A stretch of DNA of 64,000 nt from Pandoraea communis. GTDB lineage: Bacteria; Pseudomonadota; Gammaproteobacteria; Burkholderiales; Burkholderiaceae. Shown here in pieces: positions 36,808 to 45,163 of the stretch. The notes under the pieces are model-generated. The model was given only the letters and a program-made list of their open reading frames with translations. It had not been told where the DNA came from and ran no database searches. The stretch spans positions 310,001 through 374,000 of the forward strand of contig NZ_CABPSJ010000005.1 of NCBI RefSeq assembly GCF_902459745.1, given 5' to 3'. How positions within the stretch are numbered: the first letter of the stretch is position 1; each line of letters starts with the position of its first letter. The translations under genes were made by a program, and so were the position numbers.

Positions 36808-38278
36808 CGCGCAGGCCGACACGACGGTCGTGCTCGCACAGTCGCGTGTCTGGCAGGCGAGTGAAGCGGCGCAGGCTGCGGGGGTACAACCCGGCATGCG
36901 CCGTGGGGGTGTGTTGGCGCTGTTGCCGCAAGCGCGGTTTCACGATCGCGACGAGGCGGCCGAGACCGTGGCGCTCGAAGCGTTGGCGCTGGCATTGCTG
37001 CGTTTCGGTCCGGATGTCGCCATCGCTTCGCCGCAATGCGTGCTGATCGACGTGGCGCCAAGTCTGCGTTTGTTCGGCGGTTTGGCATCGCTGGCGGCGC
37101 AGGTGCTCGAGAGTGCCGAGGCGCTGGGTCATCGTGCGTCGATGGGGATTGCCGCTACGGCCAGCGCGGCGGCGCTTCTTGCGTTGTCCGGCGAGCCGGT
37201 CATGCCAATGCCGCTGAGGCAGATGTTGCCCCCTGCCTCGACGGATCTCCCGCAACAACTCGATTCGCTTTCGGTGACGTTACTGGCCGAGGCGCAGCCG
37301 TGGCTCGACTGGCTCGCGCAAATCGGTTGTGCGACGTTGGGCGAATTACGCGCGTTGCCCTCGGCGGGCGTGCGCCGCCGTTGTGGCGCCGATCTGCCTG
37401 CCGCGCTTTGCCGGGCCTATGGCGAAACGCCGGAGTCGCCGAACTGGTATCGCGCGCCGCCCCATTTCGAGGCGGTGCTGCCGCTGCCATCGCTGACCCA
37501 TGACATCGACGTGCTGCTCTTCGGCCTGCGCCGACTGCTGGCGCAACTCACGGGGTGGCTTTGCGCCGGACAACTGGCCACGCGCGCACTCACATTGGTG
37601 CTCGAGCATGAGCCGCTCGGGCGGCAAACGCTGGCGCCGACGCGTTTCGATATCCGTCTCGCCGAAGCGAGTGCCGCGCCTGCGCATTTGTTGTCCTTGT
37701 GCAAGGAGCGGCTCGCCCGCTCGCCATTGATCGCCCCGGTGCTGACCTTGCGGCTCGACATCACGCAAACGGCGCCGCATGTGCCGCAAAGCGGCTCGTT
37801 ATTGCCCGAGCCAGGACGTGCCCGGCAGGATTTTGTGCAACTGATGGAGCGCGTGGCGGCCCGTCTAGGCGACGAGCATGTGAGGCGTTTGCAGGTGCGC
37901 GGCGATCATCGGCCCGAGGCGGCGTTCGTCAGTGTGCCGTACGGGGCGCCGGTACGTGCGGCGCCTGCTGCCGATGGTGCGACGTCCGGTACGAGCCGTC
38001 ATCTGCCGGATGGCGAGAGGCCGTTGCCACCGCGTCCGGCGTGGCTGCTCGATGCGCCGCAGCGGCTCAGCGTGCAGCGGGAGCGTCCGTGGCGGCAGGG
38101 GCCGTTGCAACTGGTGAGCGGCCCGGAGCGTATCGAAGCGGGCTGGTGGGAGCCGGGCACTGTTACGCGCGACTACTTCATTGCGGCCGATACCCAGGGG
38201 GCATTGCTGTGGGTGTTTCGTGAGCGTCCCGTGAAAGGGGCGGATGCCGCGTGGTATTTGCATGGTTTGTTCGGCTGA
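36737..38278 (+). CDS. imuB: ImuB, Y-family polymerase-like mutasome protein
   Basis: 513 residues. The N-terminus MACWIALHLPCLALEIAS aligns with Y-family polymerases, but the usual catalytic acidic triad is not evident, as is normal for ImuB. It serves as a beta-clamp adaptor bringing DnaE2 to lesions. The ATG at 36737 has CCGGAG upstream and lies inside the end of imuA; an open extension to 36617 is not ImuB-like. It is followed 20 bp later by dnaE2. Confidence 0.92.
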   Translation: MACWIALHLPCLALEIASPLTRADAQADTTVVLAQSRVWQASEAAQAAGVQPGMRRGGVLALLPQARFHDRDEAAETVALEALALALLRFGPDVAIASPQCVLIDVAPSLRLFGGLASLAAQVLESAEALGHRASMGIAATASAAALLALSGEPVMPMPLRQMLPPASTDLPQQLDSLSVTLLAEAQPWLDWLAQIGCATLGELRALPSAGVRRRCGADLPAALCRAYGETPESPNWYRAPPHFEAVLPLPSLTHDIDVLLFGLRRLLAQLTGWLCAGQLATRALTLVLEHEPLGRQTLAPTRFDIRLAEASAAPAHLLSLCKERLARSPLIAPVLTLRLDITQTAPHVPQSGSLLPEPGRARQDFVQLMERVAARLGDEHVRRLQVRGDHRPEAAFVSVPYGAPVRAAPAADGATSGTSRHLPDGERPLPPRPAWLLDAPQRLSVQRERPWRQGPLQLVSGPERIEAGWWEPGTVTRDYFIAADTQGALLWVFRERPVKGADAAWYLHGLFG

Positions 38279-38298
38279 GTCCACGGAGCCCCTGTCTT

Positions 38299-41200
38299 AT
38301 GAATGCCGACGATTTCCTGCCATGGCAAGGCCCGACCGAAGGGCTGGCCGCCAACGACGACAGTGCCGATGCGGCGGACTCGCGCGCGGCCGACGACGGC
38401 AGCCTGCCCGCGTATGCCGAACTGCACTGTCTGTCGAATTTCTCGTTTCAACGCGGCGCGTCGCACGCGGAGGAGTTGGTCGCGCGCGCGGCGCACCTGG
38501 GCTACACCGCGCTGGCGATTACCGACGAGTGCTCGCTTGCCGGCGTGGTTCGCGCACTGGCTGAGGTGATGAAGCATCCCTCGGTGTCGTTGATCGTGGG
38601 CAGTGAGTTTCGTCTGACGCCGGAGAGCACGCCGGATGCCCTCGGCACTGTCCATCTGGTCGCGCTGGCGCAGCATCGCGAAGGCTACGGTAATCTCTCC
38701 GAGATGATTACGCTCGGTCGCATGCGCGGCCCGAAGCGCAGTTATCGTCTGCATGCACGAGACTTCAGCGCGCCGGCGACCGGGCAAGCGCACCTGCAGG
38801 GGCTGCCGGGGTGTCTGATGATTCTGGTGCCGGACGCCGATGCGAGTCCCGAGCGCACGCTGGCGCAGGCCCGTTGGGCGGCGCAAACCTTTGGCGAAGG
38901 ACGGGTATGGCTGGCGCTGGAGCGCCGTCACCGTGCCGACGAAGACGCGCATCTGGCGCGTCTGCGCGCGATCTCCGCCGAGTGCGGTGTGCCGCTTGTT
39001 GCCACCGGCCATGTCCTCATGCATGTGCGCTCGCGCAAACCGTTGCAGGACACGCTGACCGCCATCGGGCTGGGCAGACCGGTGCAGGCTTGCGGGCTTT
39101 CGCTTGCGGCCAATGCCGAGCAGCATCTGCGCACGCGGCTGCGGCTCGCGTGGTTGTATCCCCCCGATACGCTGGCCGAGACGGTGGCCATCGCCTCGCG
39201 GTGCCATTTCGAGCTGCGCAGTCTGCGTTACGAGTATCCGGAGGAGTTGGTGCCTGCCGGTCATACACCGGTGACGTATCTGCGTCAGGAAGTCGAGGCG
39301 GGGGCGAAGCGACGCTATCCGAATGGGTTGCCGCTGAAGGTGCGCAATCTCATCGAGGACGAACTCACACTCATTGGCGATCTCGAGTACGAGCCGTATT
39401 TCCTGACGGTCTACGATATTGTGCGTTACGCGCGCAGCCAGAACATTCTGTGCCAGGGGCGCGGGTCGGCGGCGAATTCAGCGGTGTGCTATTGCCTGGG
39501 CATTACGGCGGTCAACCCCGACGAAGTGCAGTTGCTGTTCGGACGTTTCCTGTCGAAGGAGCGCAACGAGCCGCCCGATATCGACGTCGACTTCGAGCAT
39601 CAGCGGCGCGAAGAGGTGATTCAGTACATCTACAAGAAGTACGGCACCGACCGGGCGGCGCTTGCCGCGACGGTGATCTCGTACCGCATGCGCAGTGCGG
39701 TGCGCGACACGGGCAGAGCGCTGGGCATCGATCTGTCGATCGTCGAGCAGGTTGCGCAGAGCCAGCAGTGGTGGGATGGCCGTGAGAATCTGCTCGCGCG
39801 CATGGCGGCGCAGGGATTGTCGCCCGACGCGCCGACTACCCGGTTATGGGCCGATCTGGTGGCGCGGCTGATCGGTTTTCCCCGGCATTTGTCGCAGCAC
39901 GTCGGTGGCTTCGTGATCTCGCGCGACAGGCTCTCGCGGCTCGTGCCGATCGCCCCGGCGGCGATGCAGGATCGTTACGTCATTCAATGGGACAAGGACG
40001 ATATCGAGACGCTCAAGCTGCTCAAGGTCGATGTGCTGGCGCTCGGCATGCTGAGCGCCTTGCGCCGTACGCTCGATCTGCTTGGCGAATGGCGCGGTGT
40101 GCCGATGGAACTGGCCGACATTCCGCGAGACGATCCGGCGACGTACGGAATGATTCGTCGCGCCGACACGGTGGGTGTGTTCCAGATCGAGTCGCGTGCG
40201 CAGATGAGCATGTTGCCGCGCCTGAAGCCGGACAAGTTCTACGATCTGGTGATCGAAGTGGCGATTGTGCGGCCGGGGCCGATTCAGGGGGGCATGGTGC
40301 ACCCGTATCTGCGTCGCAAGCAGGGCAAAGAGGATGTGATTTATCCGCGTGAGGAAATCAAGGAGGCGCTTGAGCGCACGCTGGGCGTGCCGATCTTTCA
40401 GGAGCAGGTGATGCAGATCGCGATGATCGCCGCCGATTTCACGCCGGGCGATGCCGATCAGTTGCGCCGGTCGATGGCCGCATGGAAGCGCAAGGGCGGG
40501 CTGGAGAAATTCCAGACTCGCATCATCAGCGGGATGCTGAAGAACGGTTATCCGCGTGAGTTTGCCGAGGCGATCTGCCGGCAGATCGAGGGCTTTGGCG
40601 AGTACGGCTTTCCCGAGAGTCATGCGGCGAGCTTCGCGTTGCTCGCCTACGCGAGTGCATGGCTCAAATGCCATGCGCCGGAGATGTTCCTGTGCGGGTT
40701 GCTCAACAGTTTGCCGATGGGGTTCTATTCGGCGTCGCAATTGGTGCAGGATGCGCGGCGGCATCGCGTCGAGGTGCGTGCAATCGACGTTTGCGTGAGC
40801 GATGTGGAGTCGCGTCCCGAGGCGCGCATCGGACGGTACGGCGATGCCCGCAGGCCGGCGGTGCGACTGGGGCTGTCGTTGGTCAGGGGCTTGTCTGACG
40901 AAGGCGCGAAGGCAATCGAGCGCGCGCGCCGGCAGCAGCCGTTCACCGACATCGACGATCTGACGGCACGGGCGGCATTGTCGCGGCGGGATCTCGACGC
41001 GCTCGCTGCCGCCGATGCGCTGTCGGCATTGCTGGGCGGGCGGCGTCAGGCGCGATGGACGGTTGCGGCATGGCAGCCGCCCACGCCGCTGCTGGGGGCG
41101 ACGGCACTGCGCGACGCGGTGCCGGGCAGTCGCGATGAGCAGGTGACATTGCCGCCGATGCCCGAGGGGCAGGACATTGTGGCCGATTACGCGAGTACGG

Positions 41201-41583
41201 GACTGACGCTGCGCCGTCACCCACTGCTGTTGTTGCGGGAGAAGCTCACGAGGATGCGGGTACGAACGGCAAGGGAATTGCAGGCCGAGGGCGTGAACGG
41301 ACACCGGGTACGCACGGTAGGCATCGTGACGGGACGGCAGCGGCCGGGCACGGCCAATGGCACGGTCTTCGTATCGCTGGAAGACGAGACGGGCGTCATC
41401 AACGTGATCGTCTGGCCCGATCTGGTCGAGACGCAACGCAAGGCGTTGCTGGCGTCGTCCTTGTTGGGCGTGGAAGGTGTCTGGCAACGCGAGGAGCGTG
41501 TGACCCATCTGGTCGCCCATCGCCTGGTCGATCTCTCGTCGATGCTAGGCGAACTCGCCATCTCGAGTCGGAACTTTCACTGA
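38299..41583 (+). CDS. dnaE2: Error-prone DNA polymerase DnaE2 (ImuC)
   Basis: 1094 residues of the C-family. It has an N-terminal PHP domain with the DnaE2-type YAELHCLSNFSFQRGASH, then the palm with catalytic aspartates in PPDIDVDFEHQ (about 424-432). The fingers region includes GVPIFQEQVMQIAM and FGEYGFPESHAASFALLAY. The C-terminal OB fold contains TVFVSLEDETGVINVIVWP. It performs SOS-induced mutagenic bypass with ImuA and ImuB as the third gene of the LexA-controlled operon. The ATG at 38299 is chosen by family alignment; the open frame begins at 38251 inside imuB. Confidence 0.95.
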   Translation: MNADDFLPWQGPTEGLAANDDSADAADSRAADDGSLPAYAELHCLSNFSFQRGASHAEELVARAAHLGYTALAITDECSLAGVVRALAEVMKHPSVSLIVGSEFRLTPESTPDALGTVHLVALAQHREGYGNLSEMITLGRMRGPKRSYRLHARDFSAPATGQAHLQGLPGCLMILVPDADASPERTLAQARWAAQTFGEGRVWLALERRHRADEDAHLARLRAISAECGVPLVATGHVLMHVRSRKPLQDTLTAIGLGRPVQACGLSLAANAEQHLRTRLRLAWLYPPDTLAETVAIASRCHFELRSLRYEYPEELVPAGHTPVTYLRQEVEAGAKRRYPNGLPLKVRNLIEDELTLIGDLEYEPYFLTVYDIVRYARSQNILCQGRGSAANSAVCYCLGITAVNPDEVQLLFGRFLSKERNEPPDIDVDFEHQRREEVIQYIYKKYGTDRAALAATVISYRMRSAVRDTGRALGIDLSIVEQVAQSQQWWDGRENLLARMAAQGLSPDAPTTRLWADLVARLIGFPRHLSQHVGGFVISRDRLSRLVPIAPAAMQDRYVIQWDKDDIETLKLLKVDVLALGMLSALRRTLDLLGEWRGVPMELADIPRDDPATYGMIRRADTVGVFQIESRAQMSMLPRLKPDKFYDLVIEVAIVRPGPIQGGMVHPYLRRKQGKEDVIYPREEIKEALERTLGVPIFQEQVMQIAMIAADFTPGDADQLRRSMAAWKRKGGLEKFQTRIISGMLKNGYPREFAEAICRQIEGFGEYGFPESHAASFALLAYASAWLKCHAPEMFLCGLLNSLPMGFYSASQLVQDARRHRVEVRAIDVCVSDVESRPEARIGRYGDARRPAVRLGLSLVRGLSDEGAKAIERARRQQPFTDIDDLTARAALSRRDLDALAAADALSALLGGRRQARWTVAAWQPPTPLLGATALRDAVPGSRDEQVTLPPMPEGQDIVADYASTGLTLRRHPLLLLREKLTRMRVRTARELQAEGVNGHRVRTVGIVTGRQRPGTANGTVFVSLEDETGVINVIVWPDLVETQRKALLASSLLGVEGVWQREERVTHLVAHRLVDLSSMLGELAISSRNFH

Positions 41584-41620
41584 AGGGATGTCGATAGGAT
41601 GGCGTGATCGCGGGCGCACA

Positions 41621-41656
41621 GCACGTCAGCCGGGCCATTGCCCCCGGCCGACGTGC
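41621..41656. terminator. Strong inverted repeat between dnaE2 and the NCS2 permease
   Basis: GCACGTC-A-GCCGGG pairs with CCCGGC-C-GACGTGC (13 bp with one mismatch, 8-base loop) between two convergent genes. There is no T-run, so terminator function on either strand is only likely. Confidence 0.45.
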
Positions 41657-41666
41657 CGCCGCGGCA

Positions 41667-43037
41667 TCAATGCGCGGCGTCTGCCTGCTTACCCGCTTCC
41701 TGCGCCAGTGCGCTCGCTTCTTCCTCGCTACGCAAGCCGTTGAAGTGGGCGTTGAGCAGCACCGCGCTGATCGAGGCGAGCAGAATGCCACTGTGGAAGA
41801 ACGGCGCCAGGGCGTGCGGCAGCTTCATGAAGAACTTGTCCGACGCCACCGGAATCATCCCCACGCCAATGCTGATCGCGATGATGTAAAGGTTGTAGCG
41901 ATTCTTCGAGAGATCCACCGTCGAGAGGATTTTCACCCCGGTGGCCGTGACCATACCGAACATCACGATGCCCGCGCCGCCCAGCACGAACTGCGGTACC
42001 GACGCCACCACGTGGGCCACCTTCGGAAACATGCCCAGCACGATCAGGATCAAACCGCCCATCGCACATACCCAGCGGCTCTTGACGCCGGTCACGCCGA
42101 CCAGTCCCACGTTCTGCGAGAACGACGTGTACGGGAACGTATTGAAGATGCCGCCGATCATCGTGCCCAGCCCGTCGACGCGCAAGCCGCGCACCAGTGT
42201 CTTCTGATCCACAGGACGGCCGACGATGTCGCCCACCGCGAGGAACATGCCGGTCGACTCGATGAACGTCACGAGCATCACCAGCGTCATCGTCGCAATG
42301 GCAATCGGATCGAAGCGCGGCATGCCGAAATGGAACGGCATGATGAGGCCGAACCACGGCGCTTCCGACACGCTCGCAAACGACACTTTGCCCAGCGCAA
42401 TCGCCACGATCGTGCCGAACAGAATGCCCAGCAGCACCGCGATGTTGGAGAAGAAGCCGCGCACGTACTTGGTGACGAACAGAATGCACAGCAGTACCGC
42501 GAACGACACGCCCAGATAAAGCGGGTTGCCGTAGTCGGGATTGCCGAAGCCGCCTGCCGCCCAGTTGATCCCCACGCCCATGAGCGAGATGCCGATCACC
42601 GTGATGACGGTGCCGGTGACCACCGGCGGGAAGAGCCGGAGCAGCTTCCCGATGAATGGGGCGATCAGAATGCCGATCAGACCGGCCGCGATGGTCGCGC
42701 CATAGATATCGAGCAGCCCGAGATCGGGGTTCGTGCCGATGGCGATCATCGGCGTGACGGCCGTGAACGTCACCCCCATCATGATTGGCAGACGCAGGCC
42801 GAAGATCCAGAGGCCGAGCGTCTGGATAAGGGTGGCAATACCGCAGGCAAACAGATCGGCGTTGATCAGAAAGGCGATCTGATCGACCGACATCTTGAGC
42901 GCGCCCCCGACGATCAGCGGTACGGCTACCGCCCCCGCATACATCACCAGCACGTGCTGCAATCCCAGCGTGAACAACTTGGGGAGCGGCAGGCGCTCGT
43001 CGACCGGATGCACCGGTAAAGCAGCAGATTGCGTCAT
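41667..43037 (-). CDS. NCS2 (NAT) family xanthine/uric acid permease
   Basis: 456 residues with about 12-14 transmembrane helices. The N-terminal block LGLQHVLVMYAGAVAVPLIVGG is typical of XanP/UacT-like NCS2 carriers. The family motif region appears as FSQNVGLVGVTGVKSRW, and the conserved acidic residue as FIESTGMFLAVGDI. Import of xanthine or urate with protons is likely and would fit the purine catabolic genes at 8-18 kb. AGGAG precedes the ATG. Confidence 0.9.
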   Translation of the reverse strand: MTQSAALPVHPVDERLPLPKLFTLGLQHVLVMYAGAVAVPLIVGGALKMSVDQIAFLINADLFACGIATLIQTLGLWIFGLRLPIMMGVTFTAVTPMIAIGTNPDLGLLDIYGATIAAGLIGILIAPFIGKLLRLFPPVVTGTVITVIGISLMGVGINWAAGGFGNPDYGNPLYLGVSFAVLLCILFVTKYVRGFFSNIAVLLGILFGTIVAIALGKVSFASVSEAPWFGLIMPFHFGMPRFDPIAIATMTLVMLVTFIESTGMFLAVGDIVGRPVDQKTLVRGLRVDGLGTMIGGIFNTFPYTSFSQNVGLVGVTGVKSRWVCAMGGLILIVLGMFPKVAHVVASVPQFVLGGAGIVMFGMVTATGVKILSTVDLSKNRYNLYIIAISIGVGMIPVASDKFFMKLPHALAPFFHSGILLASISAVLLNAHFNGLRSEEEASALAQEAGKQADAAH

Positions 43038-43640
43038 GTTTTCTCCTGATCCGACGGTACGATTTGATTTACATGGCGAACCGAGCGTAAATTTTTTACC
43101 GGGGCGCAGCGAGTGCAGTCAAAAAGCCGCCGGGCCGGCGACGTCGCTGCCGTGAGCGGCGACCGGCACGCCGTCGCGGCCGAAAACTGCGGTATGGCGA
43201 CATGTTAAGCCCGCCCGTGCCGCCGTGGTCGAACACCGGGAAAGCCTTATGCCATATGGGGCAGATGCCGCCGGGAAGCCAGCCGCGAGACATCGCGGGC
43301 CGAGATCGGCCACGTTCGCTTCGTCCTGTGCACGGCGGTGAGTGCGGGCGATCCGCTGAGGCTCATATCGAATCCGAAATACTAAAGATTGTGTTTGGCG
43401 TATGAATTGCAGAGACACACGGGCGCTGCCCGGCGGCGAATGAACGCGCTTGCCACGACGGAAGATCGACAACGAGACCGACACAGGCCAAACGGAAATG
43501 GCCCGGAATATGCCGTCGGCATGGGGAATGGAGAACGGGGGAGCGTCAGCGAAGAAGAGGGGGCGTCAGGGCCCGATGAACGAGGCTTCACTCGCCGCCA
43601 GGCTGCCGGGCACCGGCGGCTTGGCGACGCGTGATGGTGC
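43038..43640. other. 603-bp intergenic region, probable permease promoter
   Basis: The only structured element found is ATTTAC-N14-GTAAAT (43067-43092), an inverted repeat about 30 bp before the permease start on the minus strand; it may be an operator overlapping the promoter. The open frames in 43100-43640 lack protein character and ribosome sites. The remainder shows nothing recognisable. Confidence 0.5.
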
Positions 43641-45140
43641 TCAGCGTGCGCCAGTCGTGCCGGATGGCCGGCGGGCGAGCGAATCGGTGGTATTGCCAGT
43701 GCTGGCGTTTTGCTGCGCCACGCTCTCGAGCTTGCAGGAGATCTCCTCGCCCATGTGGTGAAGGAATTCCATTTCCTTTGCACCGATGCCGCCCGTGCAC
43801 AGCGCGCCGCCCCAGTCACCGTAGAGCAGTGCCACGGTCTGGTTGCGCTGGCGAACCGGTAGCAGGAAGAACGACTTCACGTTCGAGAAATGCTGACGGT
43901 GCCACATTGGAATACGCGGCACGATGCGCGGCTCGCGGGCATTGTCGATCAGAATCGCCCGGCCGTTGGTCAGCGCCAGATGGAAAACGTCCGGCTCGAA
44001 GGCTTCGGGGAACGTCAGGCCGAGCAGCGACTGCACGTCGCGTCCGATGCCGAAGCGCATCTCGAAGACCTTGCTCGCCGATGCGCGCACGAAGGCTGCG
44101 CAGTTGACGAAGCCCAGCGACTGGAGGATGGCCTCGAGCGTCAGATTGAGCAGGCCCACGGCGTCGGTCTCGCCGGTGGCGGCCCGCACTTCCGAGAGAC
44201 CGTCAGCCAGACGCCGCGCCGAGTCCAGTGGCTTGCCCGCCGGCGGTTGACGCGTGTTCGACGCGCCGGTGCTGATCGCGATGAATTCCTGATGGCTCGT
44301 GTCGCGTACCATCTCTTCGCCTACGGAAACCACTTCGCCGATGTTCAGCGCGAGGCGTTCGGCATAGCGCTCCGCCAGCTCCGCCAGACGCGCGGGGTCT
44401 GCCCCGCGCGTGAGTTCCGTCACCATCTCGTTGGACATGTTCGCCACGGCGCACAGCCAGTCGGCGTGCGAGAGCGGGGCGTCGCCCTCCAGATCGATCG
44501 GACGCATGCTCGTCGCGATTGTTTCCGGCAGCCCCCACTTGCGGGCGGCGGCTTCCGAGAGTTCGGGGAACGAGATGCCCAGCACCTGTTCGCAGGCGTC
44601 GCTGTCGCTGATGCCTTGTGCGGCGGCGATGGCCTGAATTTCCATCCACTCGTCCGGGAAGCAGTAGGTCACCAGCAGTCGCGCCACGTGGTGCAGCAGC
44701 GTGCAGACGACCGCTTCTTCCCCATCGCGGATACCGTTCTTCGCCGTGATGTCGCGCGCGAAGGCGCCGGCCAGCGTGGCGCGGGCCAACTCGCGGGCCA
44801 TGTCGTCGCGATGGGCGGCAACTTCACCGAAACCCTCCAGCAGCTTCAGGCTCAGGGCGAGGTGCCCGATCGTATCGACGCCCAGGATCATGATCGCGCG
44901 CGAGACCGTCGTCACGTTGCAGCCGAACGGCGCATACATGGCAGAGTTGGCCAGGCGGATCACTTTCTGGGTGAGGGCGAAGTCCGAGAGCACTGACGAC
45001 GCCAGGTCGGCCGTGCTTGTATTCTCGCTTTGCATGGCAGACACGATGCCCGTGACCGAGCGTTGCAGCGACGGAAAGTCGCCGCGCTCGGCCATGCGCT
45101 GCCACAGTAATTCGAGCGTTTTTTCTTTGGTAAGGCTCAT
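43641..45140 (-). CDS. HDOD domain signalling protein with C-terminal GAF-like domain
   Basis: 499 residues. The HDOD domain (about 20-220) has FPSLQRSVTGIVSAM, SVLSDFALTQKVIRLANSAM and CTLLHHVARLLVTY. Here the HD catalytic pair of HD-type phosphodiesterases is absent, as in all HDOD proteins. Residues about 330-475 look like a GAF sensor (VGLLNLTLEAILQSLGF, VRQRNQTVALLYGDW). It probably relays a signal rather than performing catalysis. The ATG at 45140 (MSLTKEKTLELLWQ) starts 23 bp after the stop of the GGDEF-EAL gene, so the two form an operon. Confidence 0.85.
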   Translation of the reverse strand: MSLTKEKTLELLWQRMAERGDFPSLQRSVTGIVSAMQSENTSTADLASSVLSDFALTQKVIRLANSAMYAPFGCNVTTVSRAIMILGVDTIGHLALSLKLLEGFGEVAAHRDDMARELARATLAGAFARDITAKNGIRDGEEAVVCTLLHHVARLLVTYCFPDEWMEIQAIAAAQGISDSDACEQVLGISFPELSEAAARKWGLPETIATSMRPIDLEGDAPLSHADWLCAVANMSNEMVTELTRGADPARLAELAERYAERLALNIGEVVSVGEEMVRDTSHQEFIAISTGASNTRQPPAGKPLDSARRLADGLSEVRAATGETDAVGLLNLTLEAILQSLGFVNCAAFVRASASKVFEMRFGIGRDVQSLLGLTFPEAFEPDVFHLALTNGRAILIDNAREPRIVPRIPMWHRQHFSNVKSFFLLPVRQRNQTVALLYGDWGGALCTGGIGAKEMEFLHHMGEEISCKLESVAQQNASTGNTTDSLARRPSGTTGAR

Positions 45141-45163
45141 GTCATGGTAGCGGGGATGTCCGG

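Noticed and set aside
41604-43019. 471-residue plus-strand open frame opposite the NCS2 permease
   Set aside because: The composition is extreme (His/Arg/Asp/Glu) and it mirrors a membrane protein; there is no ribosome site or family resemblance.
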